Assembly (NCBI GenBank): GCA_032871835.1
Contig: CM065299.1
Coordinates: forward strand, 81,535,652 to 81,599,651
Source of the DNA: Dipteronia dyeriana
Taxonomy: Eukaryota; Streptophyta; Magnoliopsida; Sapindales; Sapindaceae
DNA: 64,000 nucleotides
Direction of reading: 5' to 3'
How positions within the stretch are numbered: position 1 is the stretch's first letter; each line of letters begins with the position of its first letter. This document shows positions 1-10,189 of the stretch, piece after piece. The notes under the pieces were generated by a model. The model ran no database searches, was not told the origin of the DNA, and saw nothing but the letters and a program-made list of their open reading frames with translations. Made by a program: the position numbers and the translations under genes.

Positions 1-857
1 AAGTAAAGCAAGAAAACAAGGTAAATCATATAAGGCCAACTTTTGAAAATTTGTTCTTTAATGTTCAGTGCAATGAGAAGAGGTCTTTTTTCTCATTCCT
101 AATATCTACATAATGAGTGTTTAGAGAGTATAATTAAAATTCACTCTTGTGGACGCAATATTTAGGCAATGAAGCTCATATGGGTAGTCTCCACTAATGA
201 TCTAGACATCTCAGGCGTGCTACCTCATTCACTAATATACAATAAGTCTAGTAAGATGTGTGTAAGCAATGTGGTGCAGCTTTGGCCAACACGGCCCTAA
301 AGTGATACATGACATACCAAAAATTTACTACAATGGCCCATACCAAAAGCATCTCTACTCAAAATTCTGCCTCAAAATTGGTGGAAATTTGACCCAAAAA
401 CATACAAGCATGCAAAAATAAAAAATTTAAAGATAAAGCATACGAAACAATCAAGCAAGACATACAAGAGCCAAAAGTTGGCTATCGAATGGTTGTACCC
501 CCAAACCTAAATGAAACATTGGCTTCAATGTTTGCACAAACGAAATGAATGAACAATGTAAGCTTAGAAGTGGGAAAGAGGCCAAACGAAACACCACATA
601 AAAAGCAACCATCACGAATACCTAAAAGCTAAGCACAATACAACTCCACAAATATAACTTAAACAAAAGATAAATGAGAGACATAAAATAAATATGAATG
701 AGATAAAGTATAATAAGTGAGAGAAATTCCAACTAAAATGCAATAATAAAGAAAATCCATTAAATAAACATCCTAAAAAGATAAAAACAAAAGTGCTAAA
801 ACAAAAATAAAAGCAACACGATTGGAGCAAATGGTGGCATGAAACAGACTTCCAGTC
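1..857. other. Non-coding repetitive sequence left of the minus-strand transposon ORF
   Basis: No credible gene is visible. The stretch lies downstream of the minus-strand pseudogene that ends near 858, so it is probably the 3' non-coding part of that element. Around 510-525 the minus strand reads a TTTAGGTTTGGGGGT motif. Nearly the same motif recurs at about 5749-5763 on the + strand, downstream of the gypsy integrase tail, so both may be polypurine-tract-like sites of related elements. The open frames here are AT-rich and have no recognisable domain. Confidence 0.4.
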
Positions 858-2170
858 AATCCTTAAACATGGGGTCCTTACCCTTTCGTCCCCTTTCGAG
901 GTCTTCAACTGACATGTAGTCGGGCATATAATCACCAGCTGAAAACCCCTGGTCATAGGAAGGTGGAGGTGGTTGTGGTCGTCGACGCCGCTCTCTCCTC
1001 TGATAAGTCCGGAGGCCCAACTGCTGCCTTATGTCAGCATTGTCTATTCCGATATCCTCCATCTCGGCCTCCTGTCTACTCGGAAATCATAAAACTGCTG
1101 GGAGAGGGTATCAATCTTGCCTTCAATACGAGTCTGGACAGTCTGGCTCTCCCCGACCATCTTCACCAACCACTCCAGCTTATCCATAATTTGGCTAATT
1201 TGCTCAGGACCCTCTGCATCCTCATCATCACCAGAAAGGCCATAGTCATAGTCTTTTTTATCTGACCCCTCAGGTCCGGAGCCTTCTTCAGGAAAGGAAA
1301 TTCCTCATGGTCTCGTCCGCCTACTAGCCATGGCCTAGCTTACTGAGTCTGTCTAAGAACGGTGGTTTATAGGTCTTTTACCCCCAGTGGTGATCTCATT
1401 ATCACCATACTCTGGAACCCCTGCATCCCTACATATTTTTATATTAAGCATGGGAAAGGAATAGGCCTACTTGCAGTTTTTTTCTTTTTCCCTTTAATGG
1501 AAATATCCCTGCATCATAAATCTCTGTTTTAATGATCCTCTTAATGTCAACTGAGGCTGGGGTGATAAGACAAGCTAGCAACTCGGCCTTCTTCACTGTG
1601 ATCGAACTGATGTGGAGCATGGGCTTTAGAGATGCCGAGATAAACATGCTCAAGATGGCCAGATCCCTCGATAACTATGTATGCTTCAAGAGATGCTTTC
1701 TGTCCTATCAAGTATCGTCATTTCTTCTCAAAAGCCCCGACAGCTCTGCTAGAGACCCGTCAAAGCTAATTTGGTGGGACAGAAGTTATGCCAAAATGAG
1801 TGTTAATGGTGTCCTCACTGATTTGCACTGCAACCCCTCGCACCATGACCATACTGCTGGTAAAGAAAACTTTCTGGACCATACTAGCATAAAAATCTCT
1901 CACCAAGGTCGTAGTTGCTGCAATCGGGTGCTGCACAAATGTCTCCCACCTTCTGCCTTGAATTAACCTAGGTAAAGAGGTGTCCATAAGGTCGGCCAAT
2001 TGGATACCCTGTTCCATAATTACAGCTGTTTGTCGAAGTTTCTGAAGTCTTTTATGGTAGTCTTTAGTCTCAACAAGTGGCTCTGACTCTGTGGCTTGCC
2101 GTTTTCTGCTCCTAGAGGTACCTGTGGGAACTTGAGGTAATCCCCCAGCAGGAGTCCTTGACTTACCCAT
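858..2170 (-). pseudogene. Broken transposon-associated ORF (putative plant transposon protein type)
   Basis: The reading starts at an ATG at 2170 (MGKSRTPAGG) and runs leftwards. Residues such as RRWETFVQHPIAATTTLVR and FYASM..VRGVAVQISEDTINTHFGI resemble the domain annotated in plants as putative plant transposon protein, found near Athila and Tat-type gypsy elements. That assignment is from memory. A stop follows near 1766. Homologous-looking sequence continues in other frames: 1653-1444 (ISSITVKKAELLACLITP), then an acidic, Gln-rich segment (GDDEDAEGPEQI...MDKLEWLVKMVGE), ending in PMFKD and a stop at 856-858. Several stops and frameshifts make it non-functional. It starts 288 bp from, and points away from, the gag gene at 2458. 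Confidence 0.6.
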
Positions 2171-2457
2171 ATTTAAACCACATGGACAGAATTTCTGCTG
2201 AAAACTGGATAAACCAACCCCTAAAACGGCACACAAAATAGCACTAGGTGCAACCGGGCACCTCCACAAGCACTTATATATCCACAAAATCAAACGCCAC
2301 ACCCCAAATTCCACAGCCAATTAACCAATACCCAATAACAATGCCAAATTCACCACACAAAATAAAATGAGACCAATTTCACACCAACAAAGGCTCCAAT
2401 GATGTGCAAACATACAAATATACAAAAACCAAGCAACAAATCATCCAATTTCGAGCA

Positions 2458-4092
2458 ATGGAAGACGGAGTGGGGGATCAAGATCCCATACTAGTTGCAG
2501 CCCAAGGGGGGCAAAATGAACAAAATGGAGAAGATGACAGGGCCATGAGAGATTATGTGATGCCAAGGGTGGATCCAAACGTATCACCAATTCAACTCCC
2601 AACGATAGTCGCGAACAACTTTTAGATCAAATCCCATATCTTTCAAATGTTGACAATGATGGGACAACTTGGTGGTTTACCAAGTGAAGACCCCAACGGG
2701 CATTTGAGGAATTTTGATCAAATTTGCTCAACATTCAAGATCAACGGGTCGGTTGACGATCTTCCCTTTCTCATTGAAGGACCGAGCTAAGGCTTGGTAT
2801 GATTCATTGGCACCAGGATCGATTACTACTTGGGATGAGTTGGCCCAAGCTTTCTTGAGCAAGTACTTCCCTCCCGAAAAGGCAGCACAATTGATGAATG
2901 AAATTCATCAATTCTCCCAATTCGAATCAGAATATTTGTATGAAGCATGGGAGAGATACAAGGAGTTGTTATGGAAATGTCCATGTCATGGGAGACCGAA
3001 ATGGTCAATTGTAGAGAAATTCTACCGGGGTATGAACTTATCCACTCGTCAATTTATGGATGCTTCGACGGGTGGTTCTTTGATGAACAAGTCGATGGAT
3101 GCAGCTTATGACTTAATTGAAGAAATGTCAATTGCAAATAGCTATTGGGGGATGACCGAAAGGTACCAAAGAATGCACCCGGCATGGTGGCAGTTGAAAA
3201 AATGACCGTAATGCAAGCTCAAATAGAGGCTTTGTCCAATAAAGCTAGCAAGTTGGCAAGCTCTTGTACAGCCCAAGTGAATATGGTGAATTGTGGTTGG
3301 TGTTCGAGGCCTCATGCAAGTGTAGATTGCCAAGCCGGAAACCCATTCGCAAATGGACCCACAAAACAAGTTTCCTTTGTGAACTACAACAAGAATTTTC
3401 CCTACCACAACTACAACAACCAAAACCCTAACCCAAACAATAACCCTTATTCTAACACCTACAATACCGGGTGGAGAAATCACCCTAACTTCTCATGGAA
3501 AGACAACCTACAACCCCAACAACACCAACCAACTTTCAAACCACCCAGATTTACCATACCACAACAAGCCTCACCTAATCAACAACCCCACTTCCAAAAT
3601 CAACCCCACCAACATCTAACCGAGAGAAAGCTGACAATTGAAGACTTGTTGTCCAAGTACATGGTTACGCTTGACAATCGGATGAAGACCCAAAACTTGG
3701 CATTGAAGAAACTCGATACCAAAGCTGATCACATTGCACAACATTCACAAGCCGTAATTCAAAATCTCGAAGCACAAATTGGTCAATTGGCTAGAGAGTC
3801 TAAAGTTTTCCAACAAGGAACCTTGCCAAGCGACACGGTGATTAATCCCAAAGAGCAATGCAAGGCATTCAATTTGAGAAGTGGTAAGGAAGTTGAGCTT
3901 TCTAAAGACTTTGGGAAAGGAAATGAAGTTGTGGTTAAAGACGATGAGACGTTTGAAGACCCATCGGTGGAGGAGAACCAAGTTAATATGCTCCCAAATA
4001 CTTCTCATGATTTACCTCCACTACCGCAAGTGAAGGCATATGTACCTTACATTCCCTACCCACAACGATTAATGAAACATAAGGATGCCTAA
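2458..4092 (+). pseudogene. gag: Ty3/gypsy gag remnant (Athila-like)
   Basis: Gag packages the retrotransposon RNA in virus-like particles. The reading starts at ATG 2458 (MEDGVGDQDP) and meets a TAG at 2623. It resumes with HLRNF and, after a frameshift near 2750, FPFSLKDRAKAWYDSL and ITTWDELAQAFLSKYFPP, the core of the plant Retrotrans_gag domain. Another frame change near 3145-3200 leads into an Asn/Pro/Gln-rich region with a CCHC-like knuckle (CGWCSRPHASVDC, about 3292-3330), ending at the stop near 4090. The gag-PR-RT-INT order and the integrase end match Athila-type elements. It is dead because of one stop and two frameshifts. No 5' LTR or primer-binding site was found upstream. Confidence 0.8.
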
Positions 4093-4334
4093 CATTTTTC
4101 CAAATTCTTGGAAATTTTCAAGAAGCTTCACATCAATATCCCATTCACCGAAGCCTTGTCACAAATGCCCAAGTATACCAAGTTTTTGAAGGAGTTTTTA
4201 GCAAACAAGAAGAAATTGGAGAATTGTGTGGTGCCTTTAAATGAATAGTGTAGTGAAATACTACAAAACAAGTTACCTACAAAATTACAGATCTCGCGAA
4301 ATTCACCATTGGCACATCGGAGTTCGGAAAGGCA

Positions 4335-4943
4335 TTGATCTACTCTAGAGCAAGCATCAATTTGATACTCTTTTCGGTGTTTGAAAAGTTAAATGTTGGA
4401 GAGGTGAAACCAACACACATGACACTTCAATTGGCAGATTGGTCACTCAAATACCCAAGAGGGATCTTGGAAGATGTACTAGTGAAAGTGGAGAGGTTGT
4501 ACTTCCCCGTAGACTTTGTTATCCTTGAGATGGAGGAAGATGTTAAAATTCAGTTGCTTTTAGGAAGACCATTCTTAAAAACGGCGGGTGCTTTGATTGA
4601 TTTGAAGGATGACAAAATGACTTTGCGGGTTGGGGAAGACAAGGTTGAATTTGACTTGAGGAAAGCTATGAAAATGCCTAGAGAGGTCGAGAGTTGTTCA
4701 AGAATTGAAGCGGTGGATCCAATGATTCGAGAGTATTTACAAAAGAAGAATCCTAAGGAGCCTCTAGAGGCTTGCATTGTGCACGATGCAAGTGAATATG
4801 ATACGGATACGGACATAGCGGAGTGTGCCTTGCACTTGAGCTCTCTACCCTTAAAGAGTTTGAGGAATAGGAACAATCTTGAAGAACTCGGAGTTAGGAA
4901 GCCAAAGCTACCACTATCCATTGAGAAACCGCCTCAACTATAG
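4335..4943 (+). pseudogene. Retroviral-type aspartic protease remnant of the gypsy element
   Basis: The protease cleaves the retrotransposon polyprotein. The frame carries ASINLILFSVFEKL, then an ILLGRPFLKTAGALID-like segment (QLLLGRPFLKTAGALID) typical of the second half of pepsin-like retropepsins. The stretch before ASIN, where the catalytic Asp motif is expected (D-L/S-G-A), reads IYSRASIN, so the catalytic Asp appears to be lost. It sits directly downstream of gag in the normal position. The frame closes at a TAG at 4941-4943. 4093-4334 still shows gag/protease linker sequence (FSKFLEIFKKLHINIPF) with stops. Confidence 0.7.
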
Positions 4944-5126
4944 TTGAAGCAACTACCCTCTCACTTGAGGTATACCTTTTTAGGGGAATCACCATCACTT
5001 CCGGTTATCATTTCGGATTCTTTGACAAGACTTGAAGAAGAGAAGTTGCTAAGAGTCTTAAGATATCACAAGAGGGAAATTTGATGGTCAACATCGGATA
5101 TAAGAGGTATTAGTCCAACTTTATGC

Positions 5127-5570
5127 ATGCATAAAATACTAATGGAAGAAGATCACAAGCCATCGGTGGAGCATCAAAGGAGGCTAAATCCCAACATGCA
5201 AGAAGTAGTTAGAGCAGAGGTCTTGAAACTACTAGATGCGGGTATCATCTATCCAATTTCGAATAGTAAATGGGTTAGTCTGGTGCAAGTAGTCCCAAAG
5301 AAAGGAGGAATCATGATGGTTCCAAGTTCTCCTTTAAGTGGGGAATCAATTTCTCCTTTTCAACTCAAGACTCTATTTATTTTTCAGGAAGCTCAAAAGT
5401 CAATGGACGGGCACCTATACCATCACTCAAGTGTTTCTGTACAGAACCGTGGAGATTGAAAATGGAGCAAAGGAGAGGTTCAAAGTGGATGGGCAAAGAC
5501 TTAAACTCTATTGGGAGAGTGCTTTAGAGGTGCCGAAGGAGACAGTTCTTCTTAAAGAACCTACTTGAGG
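5127..5570 (+). pseudogene. pol: Reverse-transcriptase start fused by deletion to the integrase end
   Basis: 5127-5310 encodes the N-terminal part of a gypsy reverse transcriptase (HQRRLNPNMQEVVRAEVLKL, LDAGIIYPISNSKWVS, VVPKKGG). From about 5338 the sequence is instead the extreme C-terminus of an Athila-type integrase (FNSRLYLFF..KLKSQWTGTYTITQVF, then VEIENGAKERFKVDGQRLK). The reverse-transcriptase palm, RNase H and integrase catalytic core that normally lie between are absent. The junction is between about 5310 and 5345. The last reading frame ends with a TGA at 5566-5568. Confidence 0.75.
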
Positions 5571-7385
5571 AATCATCAAAAGAAAGGTACCATATTGTAA
5601 ATAGTAGTTAGGTCATTTTTCTTTCGTAAATTTAGTTTTTATTTTGAGTTTGTTATTACCGCAACGTTGAGTTTTTACCTTTCCAAGCATGGAACATGCA
5701 TTGTGAACTTGTTTTGAAAAGATTTGATGCAATATGGACAATGCATAATTTAGGTTTGGGGGTTAAAAAAAGTTATAATTGTATTAAACCCATGATATGA
5801 TGTGCTTTGTTGAGTTTCATGAGTGTGCAGGAAAATTTTTTGCTAAAAGAGAACTCAATATGGGCAAAATGGTCACCAGAAGACCAATTGGAGAGGAAAA
5901 CAAGTTTGGCGCCACTCGACCGGCGCACGACATGTGTACCACCAGTGCCAATCTTCTAGAGAACTATGCTGGTGTGGCATTGGTCCACCAGCGCACAAGT
6001 AAAAAGCTGGACCAGCCATTTAGTGGAACGACAGCGTTTTGGCCAAAAAACGCATGTGCGTTGGTGCACATGCACACGTTGGCGCTTCTCGACCAGCGCA
6101 CATGTCTGGTGCACGAAAATAACCCTTTCTCGTCGAGCAGTTCGTCATTCTTTCAAACAAAACACTCTCCTCTTCACCAATAGTACGGAGCCGTGGGAGT
6201 AATACAATGATAAATAAGATTCTTTCCACGAGGATTGATCAATTGATTACCACAATTGATTGATTGATTAGACTACTATTTAGACAAGCAAATATTTGAT
6301 GATTCAATTATACTACTAACACTAACTAACTATAAACTACTCCTAGAATGCAACTAATAAGACTTAACCAAAAAGCAAACAAGACAAAGTCACACACAAG
6401 CAAGTGTTTGTATTGCTATTAGGGATTTAGGCTAAGACCTCGAATCCACCTAACCAATCATCACCAATTTATAAACACACCATTATGAATAAATTATGTA
6501 AATGTGAATTTAGACTCGTGACACCCTCTATTAGTCTCTACTCTCCCTCGAGTAATAGAGACAACACTTATATGTACCAATAACCTATCTCTCGATGGCC
6601 ATCCGAAATACACACAAGTTCATTAAGCTTAGTGGTTCACTAAGTGAGTCCTAGAGACTAGCCTTGAGTATTTCTACCTTACTAGACCTCAGTCATGCAT
6701 TTTATTGAGCACGTTGTGTGCTTCTCCTCTCAGTACATCACACACCAACCAAACACACATCAAATGCTAGCTAGACACTCAATGTAAATTAAAGCATGAA
6801 ATACATATACATAAACACAAGCAATATGAGTAAAGTGGTGGTCTTCATTAGTAAATCATAGTAAAGGTTTCATCTTGACCTTAGCTAAGATGAGTTTAGT
6901 TCATAATGTAAGAAATGGCTACAAAAGATGTGATTTTTATACAAGCCATAAGCAAATATAAGTGCTACAATGAAAGAGAGAAAGATTAAGAATAAACTAA
7001 GTATTGATGTCCTCTCTCTTGGTTTGTGGACTATGCTTGACTTGCTCCTTCTCTTGATGCTCCCCTCTATGCTCCAAGGTTGGATTTTTATGGTGGGAAA
7101 TAGTGGGAAGGTTTGGGTATTTGGTGTTTGGTAGAGTGGATTAGAAGTTTGGATGATGGATTAGAGGTTTGATGAAGTGATTTGGTGAAGGATTTGAGTG
7201 GAAGGTAAGGGATTTGGGTGAAAGGTATTGTTTTGGGGATTTTGGATTGTAAATAGAGGATTTGAAGCTTAAGTTCGTGCAAGAGGTATCTAAAATAGCT
7301 CAAGAAGGGGTATTTTTATGTTTAGGAATGAGGCACGAAACCCTAGAAGTTCTGCTAAGTTGGACTGTTGCGGTGGTGTTACGAT
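5571..7385. other. 3' non-coding region of the gypsy remnant, possible LTR
   Basis: No gene is supported. At about 5749-5763 a TTTAGGTTTGGGGGT motif follows the integrase end and could be the polypurine tract. 5900-6120 is GC-richer than its surroundings and contains GGCGCCACTCGACC and several CCAGCGCAC motifs, which match the reverse complement of the minisatellite at 7386-7600. 6190-7080 is AT-rich with short repeats of ATTGATTG. 7080-7320 is purine-rich. A 128-codon open frame at 5797-6183 has no domain and is judged fortuitous. I could not fix LTR ends. Confidence 0.35.
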
Positions 7386-7605
7386 GGTCGAGTGGCGCCT
7401 CACCAGCGCAATACCACTGATCTTTTACGCTGGTGAGGGTTGCGCTGGTCAAGTGGTACCTCACTAGCACAACACCACTGATCTTGTGTGCTGGTAAGGG
7501 TTGCGTTGGTCGAGTGGCACTTCACCAGCGCAACACCACCGATCTTGTGCGCTGGTGAGGGTGGCGCTGTTCGAGTGGCGCCGGTCAAGTGACGCCTCAC
7601 CACCG
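7386..7605. repeat. 61-bp GC-rich tandem repeat (about 3.5 copies)
   Basis: Units begin GGTCGAGTGGC at 7386, 7447, 7508 and, degenerated, 7569, giving a 61-bp period. Each unit also carries a CACCAGCGCAA..CCAC.GATCTT segment and a GCTGGTGAGGGT segment. Within each unit CACCAGCG and CGCTGGTG are complementary, so each copy can fold into a hairpin. The repeat lies at the junction between the first gypsy remnant and the second, Tat-like one. Confidence 0.8.
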
Positions 7606-7869
7606 CCAACCTTGGCCTATGACTTCGATTCTTCAGTTTTGGCCCCAACTTTTCTCAATTTTGTACTATTACCCTAGGATTGCTAAAGGAACCTGCACAA
7701 GCTTAATACATCATTAAATACTCGATTTTTACTCAGGAACGAGTGCAATTGATAGGATATTGAGGCTACACTTAGTGTAGAAATGGGAGTTATCAGGTTC
7801 ATCAAAAACAATGTAGTCTGCAGGTTCGGGACCCCTCTTATCATTATAGCTAATCTCGAAAAGTAGTTT

Positions 7870-8507
7870 GATAACGGTCGATTCAAAGACTTTTACAAAG
7901 GCTTGGGAATAGACCTTAGACTCGCTTCAGTAGCCTATCCTCAGACTAACGAGCTGGTGGAATCCACCAATAAAACTATCAAGAAACTGTTGAAAATGAA
8001 GTTACAGTAGAGAAAAGGCAGATGGGCGGAAGAGCTTCCCGAGGTCCTCTGGGATTACCTTACTATAAGAAGAACAGCCGCCAGAGAAACACCTTATTCT
8101 TTAACTTTCAGGGTAGAAGAAGTTCTTCCCATCGAGCACAAACTAACCTCCTTCAGAGTTCAACATTTTGAGCTTGGAAGCGATGGGGATAAGCTCCGAG
8201 CTAGCCTAGATCTCTTGGAAGAGAAGCAAGATCGGGTAGCTGAGAAAGTAGCAATTTACCAAAGTAAGATCGCTATGTACTTTAATAAGAGAGTTAAAGC
8301 CTGAAACTTTAAAGAAATGGACCTAGTTCTTAGGAAAGTAACCTTGAATATGAGGAAGAGGTCAGATGGGGTCCTGAGGCCTAACTGGGAAAGACATTAT
8401 TCGGTAAAGGCAGTGGTCTGCAACGGGCTTATAAGCTCTAAGGCATGGATGGTTGGTCCATCTATCACACCTGGAATGTTGATCACCTGGGAAAGTATTA
8501 CCCCTAG
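7870..8507 (+). pseudogene. pol: Integrase C-terminal half of a second Ty3/gypsy element (Tat-like)
   Basis: Integrase inserts the retrotransposon cDNA into DNA. The frame starts abruptly at a DNG catalytic-core motif (7870) and continues FKDFYKGLGIDLRLASVAYP, PQTNELVESTNKTIKKLLK, then a C-terminal RVKA.NFKE.DLVLRKVTL segment and the tail HTWNVDHLGKYYP with a TAG at 8505-8507. In-frame stops occur after KMKLQ (TAG) and in KA*NF (TGA, where relatives usually have CGA). A frameshift lies near 8430. Everything 5' of the core Asp is missing. The style matches the Tat lineage, and the antisense ORF downstream fits that. Confidence 0.75.
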
Positions 8508-8656
8508 ACAGGGGACTCGTGAGTAGTCTACCCCCATTTAAGTTTCAATAAAATTTCCAACAACATTGTACTACATTATTTATTAATAAAGTCTGCTTTA
8601 TCCATCTTCGATTGTATTCTACAATAATTTCTCCATATCAAACTATGATCTACGTG

Positions 8657-9150
8657 GGTAAGTCCGACATAATCATCTCAAGACCAAAGATTAACCGAGG
8701 AAGCCCCCTCACTATCCTTGATGCCTCGGTCGGGCACCACCCCCGCCAAGAAGGAACTGAGTGTAAGAGCATAGTTTCCATCCAGATCTCGAGACCATGA
8801 ATTAACTAGATAGCCCTCTTGATGCCTTGGTCGGGCTACCACCCCCAAGAAGGGTCTGAGTGTAAGAGTATAGTTGTCATCCAGATCACAAGACCAGGAA
8901 ATAGCTAGATAGCCCTCCTGATGCCTTAGTCGGGCTACCACCCCAAGAAGGCCTGAGTGTAAGAGCATAGTTGTCATCCAGATCACAAGACCAGGAAATA
9001 GCTAGATAGCCCTCCTGATGCCTTAGTCGGGCTACCACCCCAAGAAGGGCCTGAGTGTAAGAGCATAGTTGTCATCCAGACTACAAGTCTAGGGTGAAGC
9101 TAGATAGCCCTCATGTTGCCTCGATCGGGCTATTGCCCCACAAAAGAGCC
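8657..9150. repeat. About 98-bp tandem repeat array downstream of the Tat-like integrase
   Basis: The motif GTAAGAG(C/T)ATAGTT recurs at 8763, 8862, 8959 and 9057, giving a 97-99 bp period. Each unit also contains CTAGATAGCCCTC, CGGGCTACCACCCC and AAGAAGG..CTGAGT. A more divergent unit precedes (from 8657) and a partial one follows to about 9150. The two middle copies are nearly identical, so recent unequal exchange or slippage is likely. Short open frames across it are by-products of the repeat. Confidence 0.85.
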
Positions 9151-9720
9151 CAGGAGTGGAAAGCTCTCCTACTTAAACTCCAATGTTCTAGTTATTACTG
9201 GCTACTAATCTTCCATGTGTATATGGTTGCTTGCTATGACAGGTAAAAATTAGCCTATAATCACATAAGGGGTACTACTCACTAATGTCATCAAGCTACT
9301 AGTTTCTATTGAGAGTTGGGAGCTCGAGCGAGCTGTCTACTTCCACACTTAAACAAAATTTTACATCTCGTTATCTTCGCCAAAGTTTGAGTAAGTCGAG
9401 TTTTTTCAGAGGTCACATCTAGGTTGGGATCAGGAATGAAGCAAGAATATGTCAATCAAATCAAAATTCATTGAAGAAAGCATGAGTGAGATCTAAAACT
9501 AATTTTCATTAATGAAATGGGAGACTATCCCCTGGAAAGGCTATAGTTATCAAACAGGGAGCCCAACTCCTAGTTCCGGGTTACAAAAAAAAATGATGAT
9601 GATCAAGCATGAGTAAAGTTGGGGTGCCCACCCCCATTTCCGGGTTGTAAAGGCAAACTATGAATAAAGTGTATCAAGCTCCTGTTTCTTATTGATTCCT
9701 TTCTGCTACTCCCCTTGCGA
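9151..9720. other. Non-coding spacer between the repeat array and the antisense ORF
   Basis: No gene or RNA is recognisable. The phrase GAGCCCAACTCCTAGTTCCGGGTT (here split: GAGCCCAACTCC, then TTCCGGGTT) near 9559-9585 recurs in altered form as GGGGTGCCCACCCCCATTTCC at about 9620-9648. This is a weak local duplication of roughly 60 bp. Confidence 0.35.
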
Positions 9721-10189
9721 GGTGGACCTCACCCCCGGCTCCTCCTGTCTCTCCCTCAGCTATTCGCTCGCCATGGCCGCATTCACCAGCTAAACCTTCC
9801 TTAGGGGGATCCTCTACTGCTTGCTGCTCAGAGGGGGTCTTCCTCCAAGACCTCACTAACCACCATCATAACCTTAGAAGGGATGGCTGCATCAAGAAGG
9901 CTTGCCAAAGATTCTACCCGATTTTGTTCAACCTCCAGTCATTCTTTAGAGGTTTTGTTAGGACGATGGTGGACCTCTCACCGGAATTTTGGTAGGTCCC
10001 CATCGGGTTGTGTTGACCGAAACCCGTTAGGGGTCTCTCCGGAACCTGAAACCGATAAGACTGGAAGAGGAAGATGAGAATCTGTTGTAACTGCTTACTT
10101 CCTAGCTCCAGCCCCGTCACCCTCTGGATGGGAAATCTCTGCAGCCTTGGTCATAATCTCCTCCATATCCAGTTGGTGATAACTGATAG

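Noticed and set aside
5797..6183. 128-codon open frame in the gypsy 3' region
   Set aside because: No recognisable domain, lies in repeat-like GC-rich DNA, and overlaps other open frames on both strands.
7386..9150. Regular repeats considered as a CRISPR-like array
   Set aside because: The units are contiguous tandem copies without unique spacers, in a plant retroelement.
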